This document shows, piece after piece, positions 37,889-48,630 of a stretch of 64,000 nucleotides of DNA. Source of the DNA: Aspidapion aeneum (taxonomy: Eukaryota; Arthropoda; Insecta; Coleoptera; Brentidae); assembly GCA_963576565.1 (NCBI GenBank), contig OY755039.1:26736602-26800601 (forward strand). The letters are read 5' to 3'. Under the pieces are notes generated by a model. That model was not told where the DNA came from, searched no databases, and saw only the letters and a program-made list of their open reading frames with translations. The position numbers were made by a program, and so were the translations under genes. How positions within the stretch are numbered: the first letter of the stretch is position 1; the number at the start of each line of letters is the position of its first letter.

Positions 37889-39063
37889 TGTTACGCCCAA
37901 ACATCGAAAACGCTCATTGAGCGAAAATAACGACCGCAACGCGTTCTGGACGGTGCCGAACGAACAAATACCGAAATGACATATTTTTTCACTTTGTGTC
38001 CGTTCTTGTTGACCACGACGCGATGTGGATAATACTTAAATGGCCACGACGCGTTCTAGATGATTTAAAAACCTCATAAACCGACCATGCTTTTAATATG
38101 TTAAGTACATTTACAGAAATAACTGAATATTTCAAAATTTTTATTGTAGACTTATTTCTACGTGAAACTCTATTTAAAATATTAGGTAACTGAATCGCAG
38201 GTAGATAAAGCTATTTACTTGTTTTTTCAGGCACTATTATTGTGGCATTTAGAATTGCACAACACCTCATTGGCCCTGCAGTTGCTCTTCCTTGTATTAC
38301 AATAACGCTTACAATGTGACAAATCCTTGTTTTGATTCAGACGAAAGCTGAAGCTTTGACTTTACAAAAAAAGCATTTTTATTGAATTGATGTTTGTTGG
38401 GTACACCCATATTTTTTATAGAAATAGCTTCTAAGTATACCTCTTGTTCCTTTGTGTCCAGTTGCCATATGATCAGCTTCGATAATGCCAAGAAGATCTT
38501 CCGTTTTACAGTAATATCGAAAATGTCCATCCTGTCTTCCTTTGGGCTTTTCAATTAACTTTATATATTCCCCAATTGTTATGATATCATACCTCTTTAG
38601 CCTTCTATATTGTTTGGACGACAAGGTTATTTTACTATCTTTTAAGCGGTTCGCTTGTTTCACTTCTCGGACGAACTCTTTATACCGTTCGTTCGTAAAA
38701 TAATTACTACGATCATTGCTCTTATCAACGATATTTTTAAGTTTTTCATCATCACAACACCTCTCTCGTATTATCGTTTTTAGCTACAAAAGTAGCGATT
38801 TCGCTCAATAACATAGAAATAACATCACCAGAAAGCAGTCGACACTGACATGTCTAGACAAGAAAGATCGGTTTATGAGCTCTCTAAATCATCCAGAACG
38901 CGTTGTGTGCTTTTGCGCATTGTTCACTACGCGTCGTGGTCAACAAGAACGGACACAAAGCGAAAACTTATCTCATTTCGGTATTTGGTTGTTCGGCACC
39001 GTCCAGAACGCGTTGCGGTCGTTTTTTTCGCTCAATCAGCATTTTCGATGTCTGGGCGTAACA
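37889..39063 (-). mobile_element. Ginger-like DNA transposon, ~200-bp TIRs, 1.18 kb
   Basis: Ends TGTTACGCCC and its inverse fit the TGTNR ends described for Ginger1 transposons. The TIRs (about 37889-38092 and 38866-39063) are nearly identical and each carries three ACGCG-centred motifs (ACGACGCG or AACGCGTTCTGGA type). The flanks suggest a short AT duplication (TA or ATAT), but the exact TSD is ambiguous. It interrupts a Helitron-like repeat, whose empty site is visible in the copy at 41765. The interior holds a truncated integrase-type coding fragment, so the element is non-autonomous. Confidence 0.6.
38309..38765 (-). pseudogene. Integrase zinc-binding (H2C2) fragment, KRBA2/Ginger-type
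   Basis: The frame is open from about 38765 with ATG possible at 38663. The protein shows a basic N-terminal stretch, then YRRLKRYDIITIGEYIKLIE and a H-x4-H pair in ADHMATGHKGTRG, the first half of a H2C2 zinc finger. It stops before the second Cys pair and before any DDE catalytic core. The layout resembles the KRBA2/SCAND3-like integrase relatives linked to Ginger transposons. It is a remnant; function as transposase is excluded. Confidence 0.55.
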
Positions 39064-39619
39064 TATTGATACGATGCTCCGTTAAAAAGTTAGCATTTTT
39101 TAAAGTTTTTAATTGTCAAAAAACAATCATTAGCATTAATGGATTTTGACCAAAATCTAATTAGCTCGTAAGAGTGTCGAACAATATTTAACTTAAAAAT
39201 TTTATGAGAATCGGTTTAGCGGTTTAGGAGCTATCGTGTTACGGACAGAAATAATATACACACACACACAGACAGACATCACGACGATATTGCTATAGGT
39301 CAAAATACATCCAAATAACACATTTTTAAAGCTCTTAAAAAAATTTTTCGTAGAAAATAATACCTTCTGGCTAGGAAGGTAAAAATTAACTATAAATGTT
39401 ACTAAATCCTGAATATTGACTGTCACGCTATTTGTACCCGATATCTGTCACAACAGCTTCAAGTTAAAAAAAGTAAATGTGGCGAGTTTTTCTGGGTGCT
39501 CGTGCATTGTTAAACAATGTTTTTGTTTTTTTTTGGGACTTTTTTTTGTTATACTTTTTTCATACATACTAGGATTAATCGCCTAGTTTTTGCCAATGCT
39601 TTTGCGTCGAAAATAGCCT

Positions 39620-39760
39620 TTTTTTAGATATAACAACACAACGATGCCTTAAGTGAGACTCGAACCCACAAGCTCGCGAAACGCCGTGATCGAGGTAGTA
39701 TGGTCGAATATAAGCTGCCATCATAGCAGCGATACATCCGAAGCAGGACCAATACACAAG
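39620..39760 (-). mobile_element. tRNA-like SINE-type sequence
   Basis: On the minus strand there is a B box GTGGGTTCGAGTCTCAC and, about 50 nt upstream, an A-box-like ATGGCAGCTTA. No full cloverleaf could be drawn. It is possibly the head of a tRNA-derived SINE, distinct from the 34.8/36.5-kb family. Confidence 0.35.
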
Positions 39761-40456
39761 CGGACACGAACTCATGTGTGACTTTTGAATGAAACTGGTT
39801 TAAGATATTGATTGCTTTTTATATATTTTTTATAACAACCTAACCAGGTTAGCTACAAAAACCTAACCAGGTTTGGTTTGATATACCAACAACCCGGTTC
39901 GACGACAGGAAAGCTATGCCTCTACCTAACCATTTTAGATTGAGAAAAAAATTGAATTGTGGCTGTTTTTAATTTTAATATCGCTGTTTTAAATGTCGTC
40001 GTTTTAGAAATCGCTCTTTTAAACCGGATCTAAACGAAAAAGGTACGTAAAATTTAACAAATTTTCTGCCAATGAATGTAAATCATTGATTCAATGTACA
40101 CAAACATTAATATTAAAAAATGGTCTTTAATTGTTCAGTTTTGGATACTTATAAGTGGAAAAAGGTACTTCTAGGGGAAGAGTTTATTATGTATTTAAAA
40201 AATTTACACGTAGTACCCCGCAAAAAAATTCAGGGGATGAAAAAGGGGCATACCCCGAAAAAATTATCACTCTGTAGATTTTTTAAAGTAATTAGCTTCT
40301 TTAATTATGCAAACCTTACAGTTTGTAAATTTAAGCTAAATATCTTAAAAACTCTAAAACTTCATCACCATGTATCTTCTTTACTCAGCATTTATGACTC
40401 TAGGTTAATATACCCTATAAATAGTTTATATTCAAACGAAAATATGTCATTTTGGA

Positions 40457-40901
40457 TGGGCGAAAAAATATCGAAACACAAAATAACGAAAATACTAAAT
40501 ATCGAAAACACAAAATATTGAAACTACAAAATATCGAAACTACAAAATATCGAATCACAAAATATCGAAAAGACAAAATATCGCAAATACAAAAAATCAA
40601 ATCACAAAATATCAAAAATAGAAAATTTTGAAAATACAAAATATCGAATCACAAAATATTAAATAAAAAATTTCCCTAACCCTAACGAACCTTTTTACCT
40701 AAAAAAAACTTTCCTGATTTCTTTCCCGGGATCCTCCTGGCTCTGAAAATAAACCGAACCGAACTATACCAAATTTTGTTATTCGATATTTTGTGGTTTC
40801 GATATTTTGTCGTCTGGATATTTTATACTTTCGATATTTTGTACTTTGGATATTTTAATTAGATATTTTGTTTTCCGTTATTTTGTGTTTCGATATTTTT
40901 T
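40457..40901. mobile_element. TIR element built of inverted 16-bp minisatellites
   Basis: The outer 31 bp (40457-40488, GGGCGAAAAAATATCGAAAC...) are inverted exactly at 40871-40901. Inward from each end, degenerate units of ACAAAATATCGAAACT repeat about 10 times on the left (to 40665) and about 6 on the right (from 40778). The open frames here are artefacts. Confidence 0.75.
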
Positions 40902-41029
40902 CGCCCGTCCGTCATTTTATGGGTCCCCTCATTTTTTACACCCTAGGTACTTTATCGCAAAAAATATTATATTGTTATTTATGAACGATTCCTGCTTAGC
41001 TTAATTTACTACAAATCAACAATAACCGA

Positions 41030-41437
41030 CTTGGCATCGACGCATGGTCCAAGAAAGGTCCACCTTTTTCCTGCGGTGATTCTTCGCGAGCCGGCTGCTG
41101 CTGCTGAAATCCGTGGCGCGAGTTCAGTAGTCCCCCGAACTGAAACGCAGAAAATTGCAGGAGCGGAATCGACGCGAATATTTTAACGTCAAAAACACGC
41201 GACAAAACTTTTCGAAAAGATCCCGCGTGGGAAATTTTCTCTTTAACAAAAAAGTCCATTAAAACTTTGTTATTTTATGCCATTTAAAGCAGGAAAAACC
41301 AACTTTTCAAGTTGTTCCCTTAACGCTGTCACGCTTTATTGTTTTAAAATTTTTGAAGTAGAAAATCTGTTTTTTTTTTGCCAGCGGCAAACCATTCCTT
41401 TTGTTTTAGTAACTGTTTGTGTTTAGGTGTTTAAACC
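41030..41437 (+). promoter_or_regulatory. Candidate promoter/5'UTR of the LRR gene
   Basis: 41030-41260 is clearly richer in G+C and CpG than its surroundings (GCGCGAG, GACGCGAAT, CCCGCGTGGG). It lies directly upstream of the proposed first coding exon. An 87-codon minus-strand open frame here has no recognisable domain. Promoter role is inference from position and composition. Confidence 0.3.
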
Positions 41438-41492
41438 ATGCGTTTTTTTGGTGAATTATTGGGAGTATTGGATTGCCATGGATTTAGTAAAT
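41438..41492 (+). CDS. LRR protein, proposed first coding exon
   Basis: An ATG at 41438 opens 18 codons (MRFFGELLGVLDCHGFSK) plus one base, ending at a canonical AAAT|GTAAGT donor. The leftover T joins the first two bases of the exon at 44508 to give a codon in the frame of the signal peptide and LRR cap, so the phases agree. This would create a signal peptide with a long N-region. Intron 1 would be 3.0 kb and contain Helitron-like and foldback repeats. The link rests on phase and splice sites only. Confidence 0.45.
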
Positions 41493-41764
41493 GTAAGTAT
41501 TATAACGTACTCAAAATCAAAATATATTTTTAAACAGGGGCGGAACTTCAAAATAATGGCCATCACTTAAATCCGATCAGAATTAAACGAGCTTTTATGA
41601 TTATCTATATTATGAGACTCAAACAAATGTTTTTTGAAAGAACTGTACTATTGAATTAATAATACTTATTCAAAAAAATTATATTATAAAAATAAACAAT
41701 ACGTTTTTTATTAGCCCAGTCATATTAGGAACTCACCTAAAAAATAAATGGATCCATATGACGG

Positions 41765-42309
41765 ACCTTCCTGGCTAGTATTAACACACTTCAAGTGAAG
41801 CCATAAAATATATCAGCCAAGAAAATTGTTTTATGTAAATATCTTAGAAACTAAAGCTCTTATGATGTTTTTGGTTATAACACAAATTATTGAGCAAAAT
41901 GTGTTCTACTATAATCCGAAAACAGTATATTGAAACGATGCTCTTTTAAAAAGTTAGCATTTCTTTAATTTTTTAATTTTCAAAAAACTGTCATTAGCAT
42001 TAATGTATTTAAACCAAAATCCAATCAGCTCGTAAGAGTGTCGAACACTATTTTACCTGAAAATTTTATGAATATCGATTCAGCGGTTTAGGAGCTATCG
42101 TGTTACGGACAGAAATAATATTTTAATTTATTTTAAAATCGATTCAGCGGTTTAGGAGCTATCGTGTTACGGACAGAAATAATATACACACACATACACA
42201 CACACAGAAACAGAGATCACGACACAACACATTTTTGGCGTTATCTCAAAAAAAATTTTTCGTTGAAAATAATACCTTCTCTAGCCATTGCTACGCAGGC
42301 TAGGAACGT
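41765..42309 (+). mobile_element. Helitron-like family 2, copy 2
   Basis: The uninterrupted relative of 37719-39380, with ends ACCTTCCTGGC and, inverted, ACGTTCCTAGCC. A 66-bp segment including ATCGATTCAGCGGTTTAGGA is duplicated in tandem (about 42065-42185). It retains CACACACACA and ATCACGAC blocks. Confidence 0.65.
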
Positions 42310-42519
42310 AAAAATAGATGGAAGCTGGATTTTTGTATAAGTATTCTCAGCCAAATCCTCCTTGATTTTCGCCTCAAAACTAATCACTTTTTTAATAAAA
42401 GTCAAGAAAGAAAAAAAACCGCTAAATTATTCGGTGTAGGTATATTATAAAATTACGAAAATTTTTAACCTGAAATTTTAAAACATATATTTAAAAAAAT
42501 ATATATTTAATTTTTTTTT

Positions 42520-43480
42520 TTACTCTGTAGGTAACTTGTTTTAAAATGTTATTACTTTATAATATTAAGCTTGGCTTGTACCAAACACCATTACTAAAAT
42601 TTAGTTTTGGTTTTCTTAAAGTTAAACAACTTTAATTACCTAAAGGTTATGAAAATGTGTAATACCAGCCGGACCACCAATAAGATTTTAAAAATTTAAT
42701 TTTTTTACAATTAGAAACTGAACAAGAAAAAAAGCGTAATATTAAAAATATTTAACTTCTGATTAGAAACAGTTTTAAAATACACGCAAATGCGCGCAAT
42801 TTTATTTTATTTGAAATTTCAGCTTAACAGTTAATAAAGTAATTTTTATAAAATTTTAGAAAAAATGGTGTTTGACTAAACTTAAATGTGACAAAGGGGT
42901 TTTGAAAAAATAAATGGAACATTAGGGTGGTATTAAGGGTTGAAAATTATAAACAGCGATACTTACATCTTACATAAAGTTTTAACAAATAGAAACTAAA
43001 GCGTTTATTATACATATCTATTTGGGGAAAAATCATGATACAACAACTATTCGGTAAAACTTTATGTGCTTATGTTTATAATTTTAAGCCCTTAAAAAAC
43101 TACCCTTAGGCTACATTTATTTTGTTTAAACCTCTTTGTCCCATTAAAGCTTAGAGAAGCGCTATTTTTGCTATCAATAGCAGTTCGGCTGGAATTTCAA
43201 ATATAATAAAAGTGTGCACATTTGCGAATATTTTAAAGCTGTTTCTCTCCAGAAGTTGAACTTTTTTATATACCTACGCCTTTTTTTCTAGTTCAGTGCT
43301 TAATTGTATAACAATATTTTTTCCGGGTATTAGACCATCCAACTAGGATTTACTTAAAGTTGTTTAACATTAAAGAAACAAAAATTAAATTTAAGTACAT
43401 GGTGTTTTGTACAAGTGGGGATCAAGCTTATTATTATAAAGTATTAACATTTTAAAACAAGTTAACTACACGGTAGGAAA
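42520..43480. mobile_element. Large foldback element, ~450-bp arms
   Basis: The left arm from 42520 (CTGTAGGTAACTTGTTTTAA) and the right arm ending about 43480 (inverted GTGTAGTTAACTTGTTTTAA) remain alignable towards a centre near 43000. They share AAGTTAAACAACTTTAA-like and AAGCTTG blocks. No coding sequence or clear target duplication. Confidence 0.7.
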
Positions 43481-43915
43481 AAAAAACTAAATTGAAGTTT
43501 TTAAAGATCATCTAAATTTAAAAAACTAAGCTCAATTGGACTTCAGATGTTGAAACCTTTGGGACCACAATTCAACTTATCGAACCTCTGCCAAACTCAT
43601 ACCGAATGCAAATTTGAATTTGTTTACCGTTTTTTTAAATAACTTTATTTTGTTGTGATATTTCTGTCTGAATTAAAATATAACCCTTAACATCGGGTTT
43701 TTTTCGCGTTTTTTTTGTGTTTCATAAAGTACTGGGTATAAATGTTATCAAAAATTAAATTGTTATCAAGTTATGCCAAAACAACGACGAAATTTGCCTG
43801 GGCGTACCCCTAAGCACCAAATTTTTACTTTTTTATAAAAAAATATTTTTAAGTGAAAGCTATTTTAAATAATGTTATTTATAAGTGAATATTCTGGTAA
43901 ATACGGCTACTTAAA

Positions 43916-44447
43916 TATTTTTGTCGCGCCGTCTGTATGTTTATCTGATTTCTTTTTTGTTTTTTTTAAGGGTATCACCCTGCCTACTTTCCTTCCAGAG
44001 TTACTTCTCCTCTGCTGGGAGGGGCCGGATAGTGTCGAGATTCCTACCGACTAAAAACCCTGGATTGCGACTCCGGCTTGCCTAGACTTGTCGATCTGTT
44101 TGTAAATACCAACGCGCATAACTCGAAAACTACTTCTCCAATTTTAATGAAATTTGGTACCTAGGTGGGGTTTTGGCTCTAGATGATGGTCCCATTTAAG
44201 AATGAATAAAATCCAATGAACATAAGCCGAAAACAAGTGTGGTACTATATTAAAAATAACTGTGCATGAAGAAAAAAAATATATTATAGTTTGTTTTGTT
44301 CAGTGGTGTTACACCGTGGGGGGGGGGATCTCCATTCGAACGCGTCGGCGGATGGCGGAGATGGGGATTTTTTGCGGACCAAAATAAGAATAAATTACAT
44401 TATATATTAATCGTGTGAGCCTAGGGCTTATAAATTGACAGAGTATT
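43916..44447 (+). mobile_element. Helentron/DINE-1-like element, decayed copy
   Basis: Shares GCGCCGTCTGTATG, the core GCGCATAACTCGAAAACTAC and AATGAAATTTGGTACC, and the terminal TGTGAGCCTAGG...ATTGACAGAGTATTT with the copies at 1187-16780 and 20366-21042. The microsatellite is reduced to a few degenerate GTCTG units and the leading hairpin is gone. Confidence 0.75.
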
Positions 44448-44507
44448 TTTTAACATATGGCATGCAAGAGAATAGATGGCTTCTATCACCGTATTTTTCT
44501 TCTTCAG

Positions 44508-44718
44508 GTGGGCGTTTTTTCCAGTCACTGACCCTTACCCTGCTTTTCCTGCTGTACGCCTCGGGCAGGACCAGGGCGACTCAGCAGGAACACCTGTCGC
44601 CGTGTCCGGTTTTCGGCGAGGAGAAATGCAAGTGCACTCCTGACCTGCACGAATTTAGTTGCAGGGCTGCAGGGTTCAAACACGTTCCTGAAAACCTTCC
44701 ACAAACCATCACAAAACT
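44508..44718 (+). CDS. Secreted/membrane LRR protein, signal peptide and LRRNT exon
   Basis: A 211-bp exon bounded by TTCTTCTTCAG and GTAAGT. It encodes a hydrophobic signal peptide (LTLTLLFLLYASG) and then a leucine-rich-repeat N-terminal cap: CPVFGEEKCKC, a fourth Cys in EFSCRAAGF, and the VPENLPQTITKL that leads into the first repeat. It ends in phase 2 within a Leu codon, a position at which LRR exons are often cut (for example in LGR receptors). Base composition and codon use stand out from the AT-rich surroundings. The later LRR exons are not in the window up to 64 kb or could not be recognised, so the family member is not named. An unspliced start at 44435 is possible but its leader looks like repeat sequence. 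Confidence 0.75.
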
Positions 44719-44889
44719 GTAAGTACTTATAACTCTGTTTCTAAGCATTTTAAGCCTTATTGGATTATATTCATTTAATCCTGGGTTTCTATACAACATT
44801 TTAATTTTTTGAACACTTATACCTATTTGCTTCAAATCATTCGTAACAGATTCAAAAGCATAAAAAAAAGCTTGGTCTATCTATATCTA

Positions 44890-45680
44890 TCTATCTTTTT
44901 AGCCTTCTTCAATCCATCTCTGGACATAGGCCTCCCTCAATATCTTCCACTCTTCTCTGTCTGTCGCCCAGTAGCGTGTCGTGGATAAAAGGGCGGGGGG
45001 GGCGAAGACCTTAAGGGGCGCAAATATAGGTATGGGAGTCAAATAAATTACAAACCATTTGTTAAAATAATAACACTATTAATTCAATTTTTTTTGTTTC
45101 AAAGGACGCCAGGGGCGCCAAGCGCAGAGGGGCGAGGGGGGCGTTCGCCATCCCTGGCCCCCTATACGACACGCCACTGCTGTCCCCGTGCTCATCCATC
45201 TAGTTCCCGCGTGTTTCTTCAAATCGTCTGCCCATCTCATTTAGGGTCTTCCCACACTCCTTTTATTTTCCCAAGGTCTCCAGTTTACAATACATTTGTT
45301 CCATGGTTCGTGTTTCTGTCTTATATTATGACCGGCAAATTTTCATTATAATTTTGCCACTTCTCCTCTGACATCCTTTACTTTTATTTTATTTCTTATC
45401 CATTCATTCCTTTTTCTATCTGTTAGCTTTATATGTAACATTTGTCATTCCATTGATCTTTGGGCTTTTGGTACCTTATCCATATGTTTGATTTTGTAAG
45501 TGTCCAGGTCTGGGATCCATAGGTAAGTACAGAAAAGATACATTGGTTCTACACCAATTTCGTTTTAAGGTATTGAGGATATTTTTTATTTTTTTGATAT
45601 GTAGCTTAATTTACCGAATGCTGCCCAGGCCAATCCTACTCGTCTCTTGATTTCAGCTGTTTGGTATATAATATGTTCCT
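44890..45680 (-). pseudogene. RTE-clade LINE, C-terminal fragment
   Basis: Read on the minus strand from 45660 it encodes the end of an endonuclease-reverse-transcriptase: EIKRRVGLAWAAFGKLSYI, then a TYGSQTWTLT block, then GRPKMRWADDLKKHAGTRW, with in-frame stops and frame changes. After a hAT MITE insertion the final EEWKILREAYVQRW block follows (about 44903-44960). It is truncated upstream and differs in sequence from the LINE at 22139. Confidence 0.75.
44969..45179. mobile_element. hAT MITE, 211 bp, inside LINE
   Basis: CTGTCGCC (44961-44968) and CTGTCCCC (45180-45187) form a 7/8 target duplication. Ends CAGTAGCGTGTCGTGG and, inverted, CAGTGGCGTGTCGTATAG. The open frame at 45094-45351 begins inside it and is spurious. 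Confidence 0.9.
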
Positions 45681-45834
45681 CTACTATTTTCTTTCGCTTT
45701 ATTCTGATCGTGATATCATCTGTGTTTGTTATAATTTTAGTTTTAGTGGTATAAGTGGTAACGAGAAGTTAAAATATTTCGGCTATTTTGATGTAAATTT
45801 TTTTTCGTTTGTTTTGTCTAATAGTTGAGTTCCC

Positions 45835-46220
45835 TCCCTAGATCGATTGGTAATAGATCACACAATTTTAAGTCACCGGGTATTTGTCTCCAATTTTAGG
45901 GTGACGTCATAATTCCAATCCAATCCGGCTTTTTTCATGTTTTTTTACCAACCTTGACTTATAACTTATTCTTAATTTATTTTCCAGAAAAACTGTTAAA
46001 AGGTTTTTTTACGTAACAAATATATTCATTTTTAAAAATTTTTTACCCAAGAAAAAAATTAAGGGAGAAAGTTTTAGACGACATCAAATCGATTGATTAT
46101 AGATTACTTAATTTTAGGTTGCCTGGTGTTTGCCTCAAATTTGAGTTTGAGAGCGCCTGTGTGACGTCATATATCCAAGATTGCGATTTTTTCCATAAAG
46201 TTAAAAGCAAAAGTTTGTGA
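45835..46220. repeat. Two diverged direct repeats, ~240-bp spacing
   Basis: Both copies share ATCGATTG...ATAGAT, AATTTTAAGTCACCGGGTATTT or AATTTTAGGTTGCCTGGTGTTT, and GTGACGTCAT. Similarity is moderate; nothing coding is seen. Confidence 0.45.
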
Positions 46221-46302
46221 AAAACATGGAAAAATGGCAATGTTGGATTTATTTAGCTTAGCTAGTTACAGTGTCAAACACTATTTTCTATTGAAAAATG
46301 CA

Positions 46303-46972
46303 TAGAAAAACTTCAGGATGCAGTCACCGAAGTTCACAGTTGAACCACAAAGTGGCGAATAAAATTAAATGAAACCAACTCAATTTATTTTATTTTTATA
46401 TTGATTTTACAAACAAAAATATAAATCACATACAAATAACAATTAACAAAATTCCCGTACCATATTTCAATCAGGCAAAACATCTCAGTATGATACTTGA
46501 TGCCAAATTGCGCTGGAAAGCACATGTAAACACAAAAAAAAGAAGAACTTGAGATAAGGTATGGAAAAATGAACTGGCTAATTGGAAGGAAGTCCAATTT
46601 AACAATTCATAATAAGTTACTGCTTTATAGACAAATACTGAAACCACTATGGACATATGGTAACTATGGGGTTGTGCTAAAGAGAGTAACATTCTAGTTT
46701 TACAGAGATTTCAAAATAAAGTACATATTAAGAAGCATTGTGAATGCACCTTGGTACGTTCGAAATAGTGACCTTCAACGGGATCTAAAAATCGAAACTA
46801 TAGCAGAGACTATAAAAAAGTACACAAAAACTCCATCGACACGTGAATGTAGAATCAATTCAGCTTCTAAACAATACTATCCGAAAATAGCATCGGATAT
46901 TATGCTAGTTCCAAAAACATTCAAGCTAGTTCGAAGACTAAAAAGAGTGAACCCGTTTGAGCTAGTAAACTA
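46303..46972 (+). pseudogene. Jockey-clade LINE, RT C-terminal fragment
   Basis: Conserved Jockey blocks appear in order: WRIKLNETKS-type (46360), LSMILDAKLRWKAHV (46480), MNWLIGRKSNLTIHNKLLLY (46570), ILKPLWTYG (46640), then IVNAPWYVRNSDLQRDL and the tail to the stop at 46973. Several frameshifts and a stop lie between blocks. The 5' part with the catalytic residues is missing. Confidence 0.8.
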
Positions 46973-47094
46973 AGTGAATTACATAAAAAATAACAATGGT
47001 ATAAACACAACACAATTGTGAGTTACAGACGAAACAAAGCGGGGAGAACTGTTGAGTGAACCCCATGTTTTAATCTGACTTTTCTATTAAAATA

Positions 47095-47292
47095 AGTTAA
47101 AACGAAATTAAAAAAACACTATTTTACCTGAAAATGTCACGCAAATCGGTTGAGCCATTTGGGAGCTAAGGTGTTACATACAGACATAGGTACACACAAG
47201 CGGTCAGACATCACGACGATATTGCTAAGATAGGTCCAAATAGGACGAAATAGACAATTTTCGGTTTTATCTGCGCTGGTTAGGAAGGTAAA
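47095..47292 (+). mobile_element. Helitron-like family 2, partial copy 3
   Basis: Contains TCGGTTGAGCCATTTGGGAG, a GACATCACGACGATATTGCT block and the GGTTAGGAAGGTAAAA end of the family. The left part is missing. Confidence 0.6.
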
Positions 47293-47867
47293 AAACCATA
47301 AAGTTGTAGGTGCGATTTAGTCAACCTAATAAAATCTGCATTTGAAATTGTTGTTCTTGCATTGAAATAAACGAATTTTGTATTTGTAAGGACGAAACTA
47401 TTTTTACAATAAAATATTAAAAACTGTACCATCTGAGGTGGTCTCAAATCTAAGCAAAATGAGATCAGACAAGTACCTCTAGTTAAACTGGTAAAGAAGT
47501 GTATTAAACGCAATACCAATCTACTTTCGACATGTTTTACGCAACATTCCGATCGTTAGTTATAGTCGGCTCTTCTTATGAGAACGAATAAACCAGTTTT
47601 GTTGTTGTGTTATAAACTATTTTCATATTATTAATAATAATTATTTATTTATGAATAGGTAGTCCGGTATAACAGACAAGTTTTATAAATCTAATAGATA
47701 ATGTGATTTAATAAAAAATGATAAAACATTCATTACAAAATATTTTGTGGTTCGTTTAAAAAAGTGTTACAGTGAAGTTCACATATAGCGAACTCGTTTA
47801 TTATGTACACTTGCTTATAGCAAACCCCGTTCAAAATACCAAAAAAATTTTTTTTTGTATTAATTAA

Positions 47868-48045
47868 GTTAAAACGAAATTAAAACATTCATACAGACAT
47901 ACATACACACAAGCGGACAGATATCACGACGATATTGCTAAAATAGGTCCAAATAGGGCCAAATAGCCAATTTTCGGTTTTATCTGAAAAAAATTTTTTC
48001 GTCAAAAATAATATCTTCTCTAGCCATTGCTGCGCTGGCATTTTT
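47868..48045 (+). mobile_element. Helitron-like family 2, partial copy 4
   Basis: Shares AGTTAAAACGAAATTAAAA and ATCACGACGATATTGCTAA with copy 3 and ends in the CTAGCCATTGCTGCGCTGGC block. Internally deleted. Confidence 0.55.
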
Positions 48046-48207
48046 TTTTAGGTATACATTAGTCTATATGTCTTCTTATAGTACACCTCGGTTATAGCGA
48101 ACCAGTTTCCGTGCAATCTTCGAGTTTACTATATCCGGATTTTACAGTATTTCAAAACCCTTACAAGTAGTTTTTTGCGTACAATATTTAATATTTTTAT
48201 TCCGATA

Positions 48208-48630
48208 CGAGGGCTGTCTTTTATATTTTGCCTATAGGAACATAGAGGGCGACACTGACCGAATGTCGTTACTAAAACTTAACCTCAATCTTTAACTAAC
48301 CTAAATTCAAAACGTCAGAGCCATTCATATAGTCTTATAGCTACAGTGAATTTTTTAAGTTAACAAATCATTCATGGAATTAAACCCAGAAAATTTTTGG
48401 GCCATAATTTTTCACAACTTTCGAAGAAAATGCCTTGCCGAGTTGATTTCTGTTCTCGATAATTAAATACCACATCAGTCGACAGTTTCTCATTGGTATG
48501 GATAATTCAAGCATGGAGGGATTAGCCTTAGCGACGATCCAAGGCCAGGTGCACCAAAAACGGCTTTCACCCAGGAAAACATCGATTTTGAAACCAATAG
48601 TTGGCATCCTAAAAGTTCCAACAAATTATA
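48208..48630 (+). pseudogene. mariner transposase, N-terminal fragment with 5' TIR
   Basis: A mariner-like end CGAGGGCTGTCTTTT follows a TA at 48206. From ATG 48374 the frame encodes MELNPENFWAIIFHNF, then after a stop PHQSTVSHWYG, a second stop, then GGISLSDDPRPGAPKTA, the DNA-binding N-terminus of mariner transposases. The catalytic DDD domain and the 3' end are absent. Confidence 0.75.

Larger units (their letters stand above)
37719..39380 (+). mobile_element. Helitron-like family 2, copy 1, split by a Ginger-like element
   Basis: The two halves, 37719-37888 and 39064-39380, align with the uninterrupted copy at 41765-42309. Ends are ACCTTCCTAGC and, inverted, ACCTTCCTAGCCAG. A core of ATCGGTTTAGCGGTTTAGGAG, a (CA)n stretch and GACAGACATCACGACGATAT resemble the core-plus-microsatellite layout of mini-me-type repeats. 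Group assignment is inferred. Confidence 0.6.

Noticed and set aside
39202..39426. 74-codon minus-strand frame with a VCVCV run
   Set aside because: The run is the (CA)n microsatellite of a Helitron-like repeat.
40120..40521. 133-codon plus-strand open frame
   Set aside because: Composition is AT-driven, there is no recognisable domain, and its end lies within the inverted minisatellite element.
40676..40690. CCCTAACCCTAA resembling a telomere repeat
   Set aside because: Only two units, and the usual insect telomere repeat is TTAGG; chance or relic inside a MITE.
40996..41259. 87-codon minus-strand frame as a gene
   Set aside because: Gln-rich stretch comes from a GCTGCTGCTG run; no domain or splice sites; better explained as the 5' region of the LRR gene.
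45094..45351. 85-codon open frame
   Set aside because: It starts in a hAT MITE and continues antisense through a LINE fragment.
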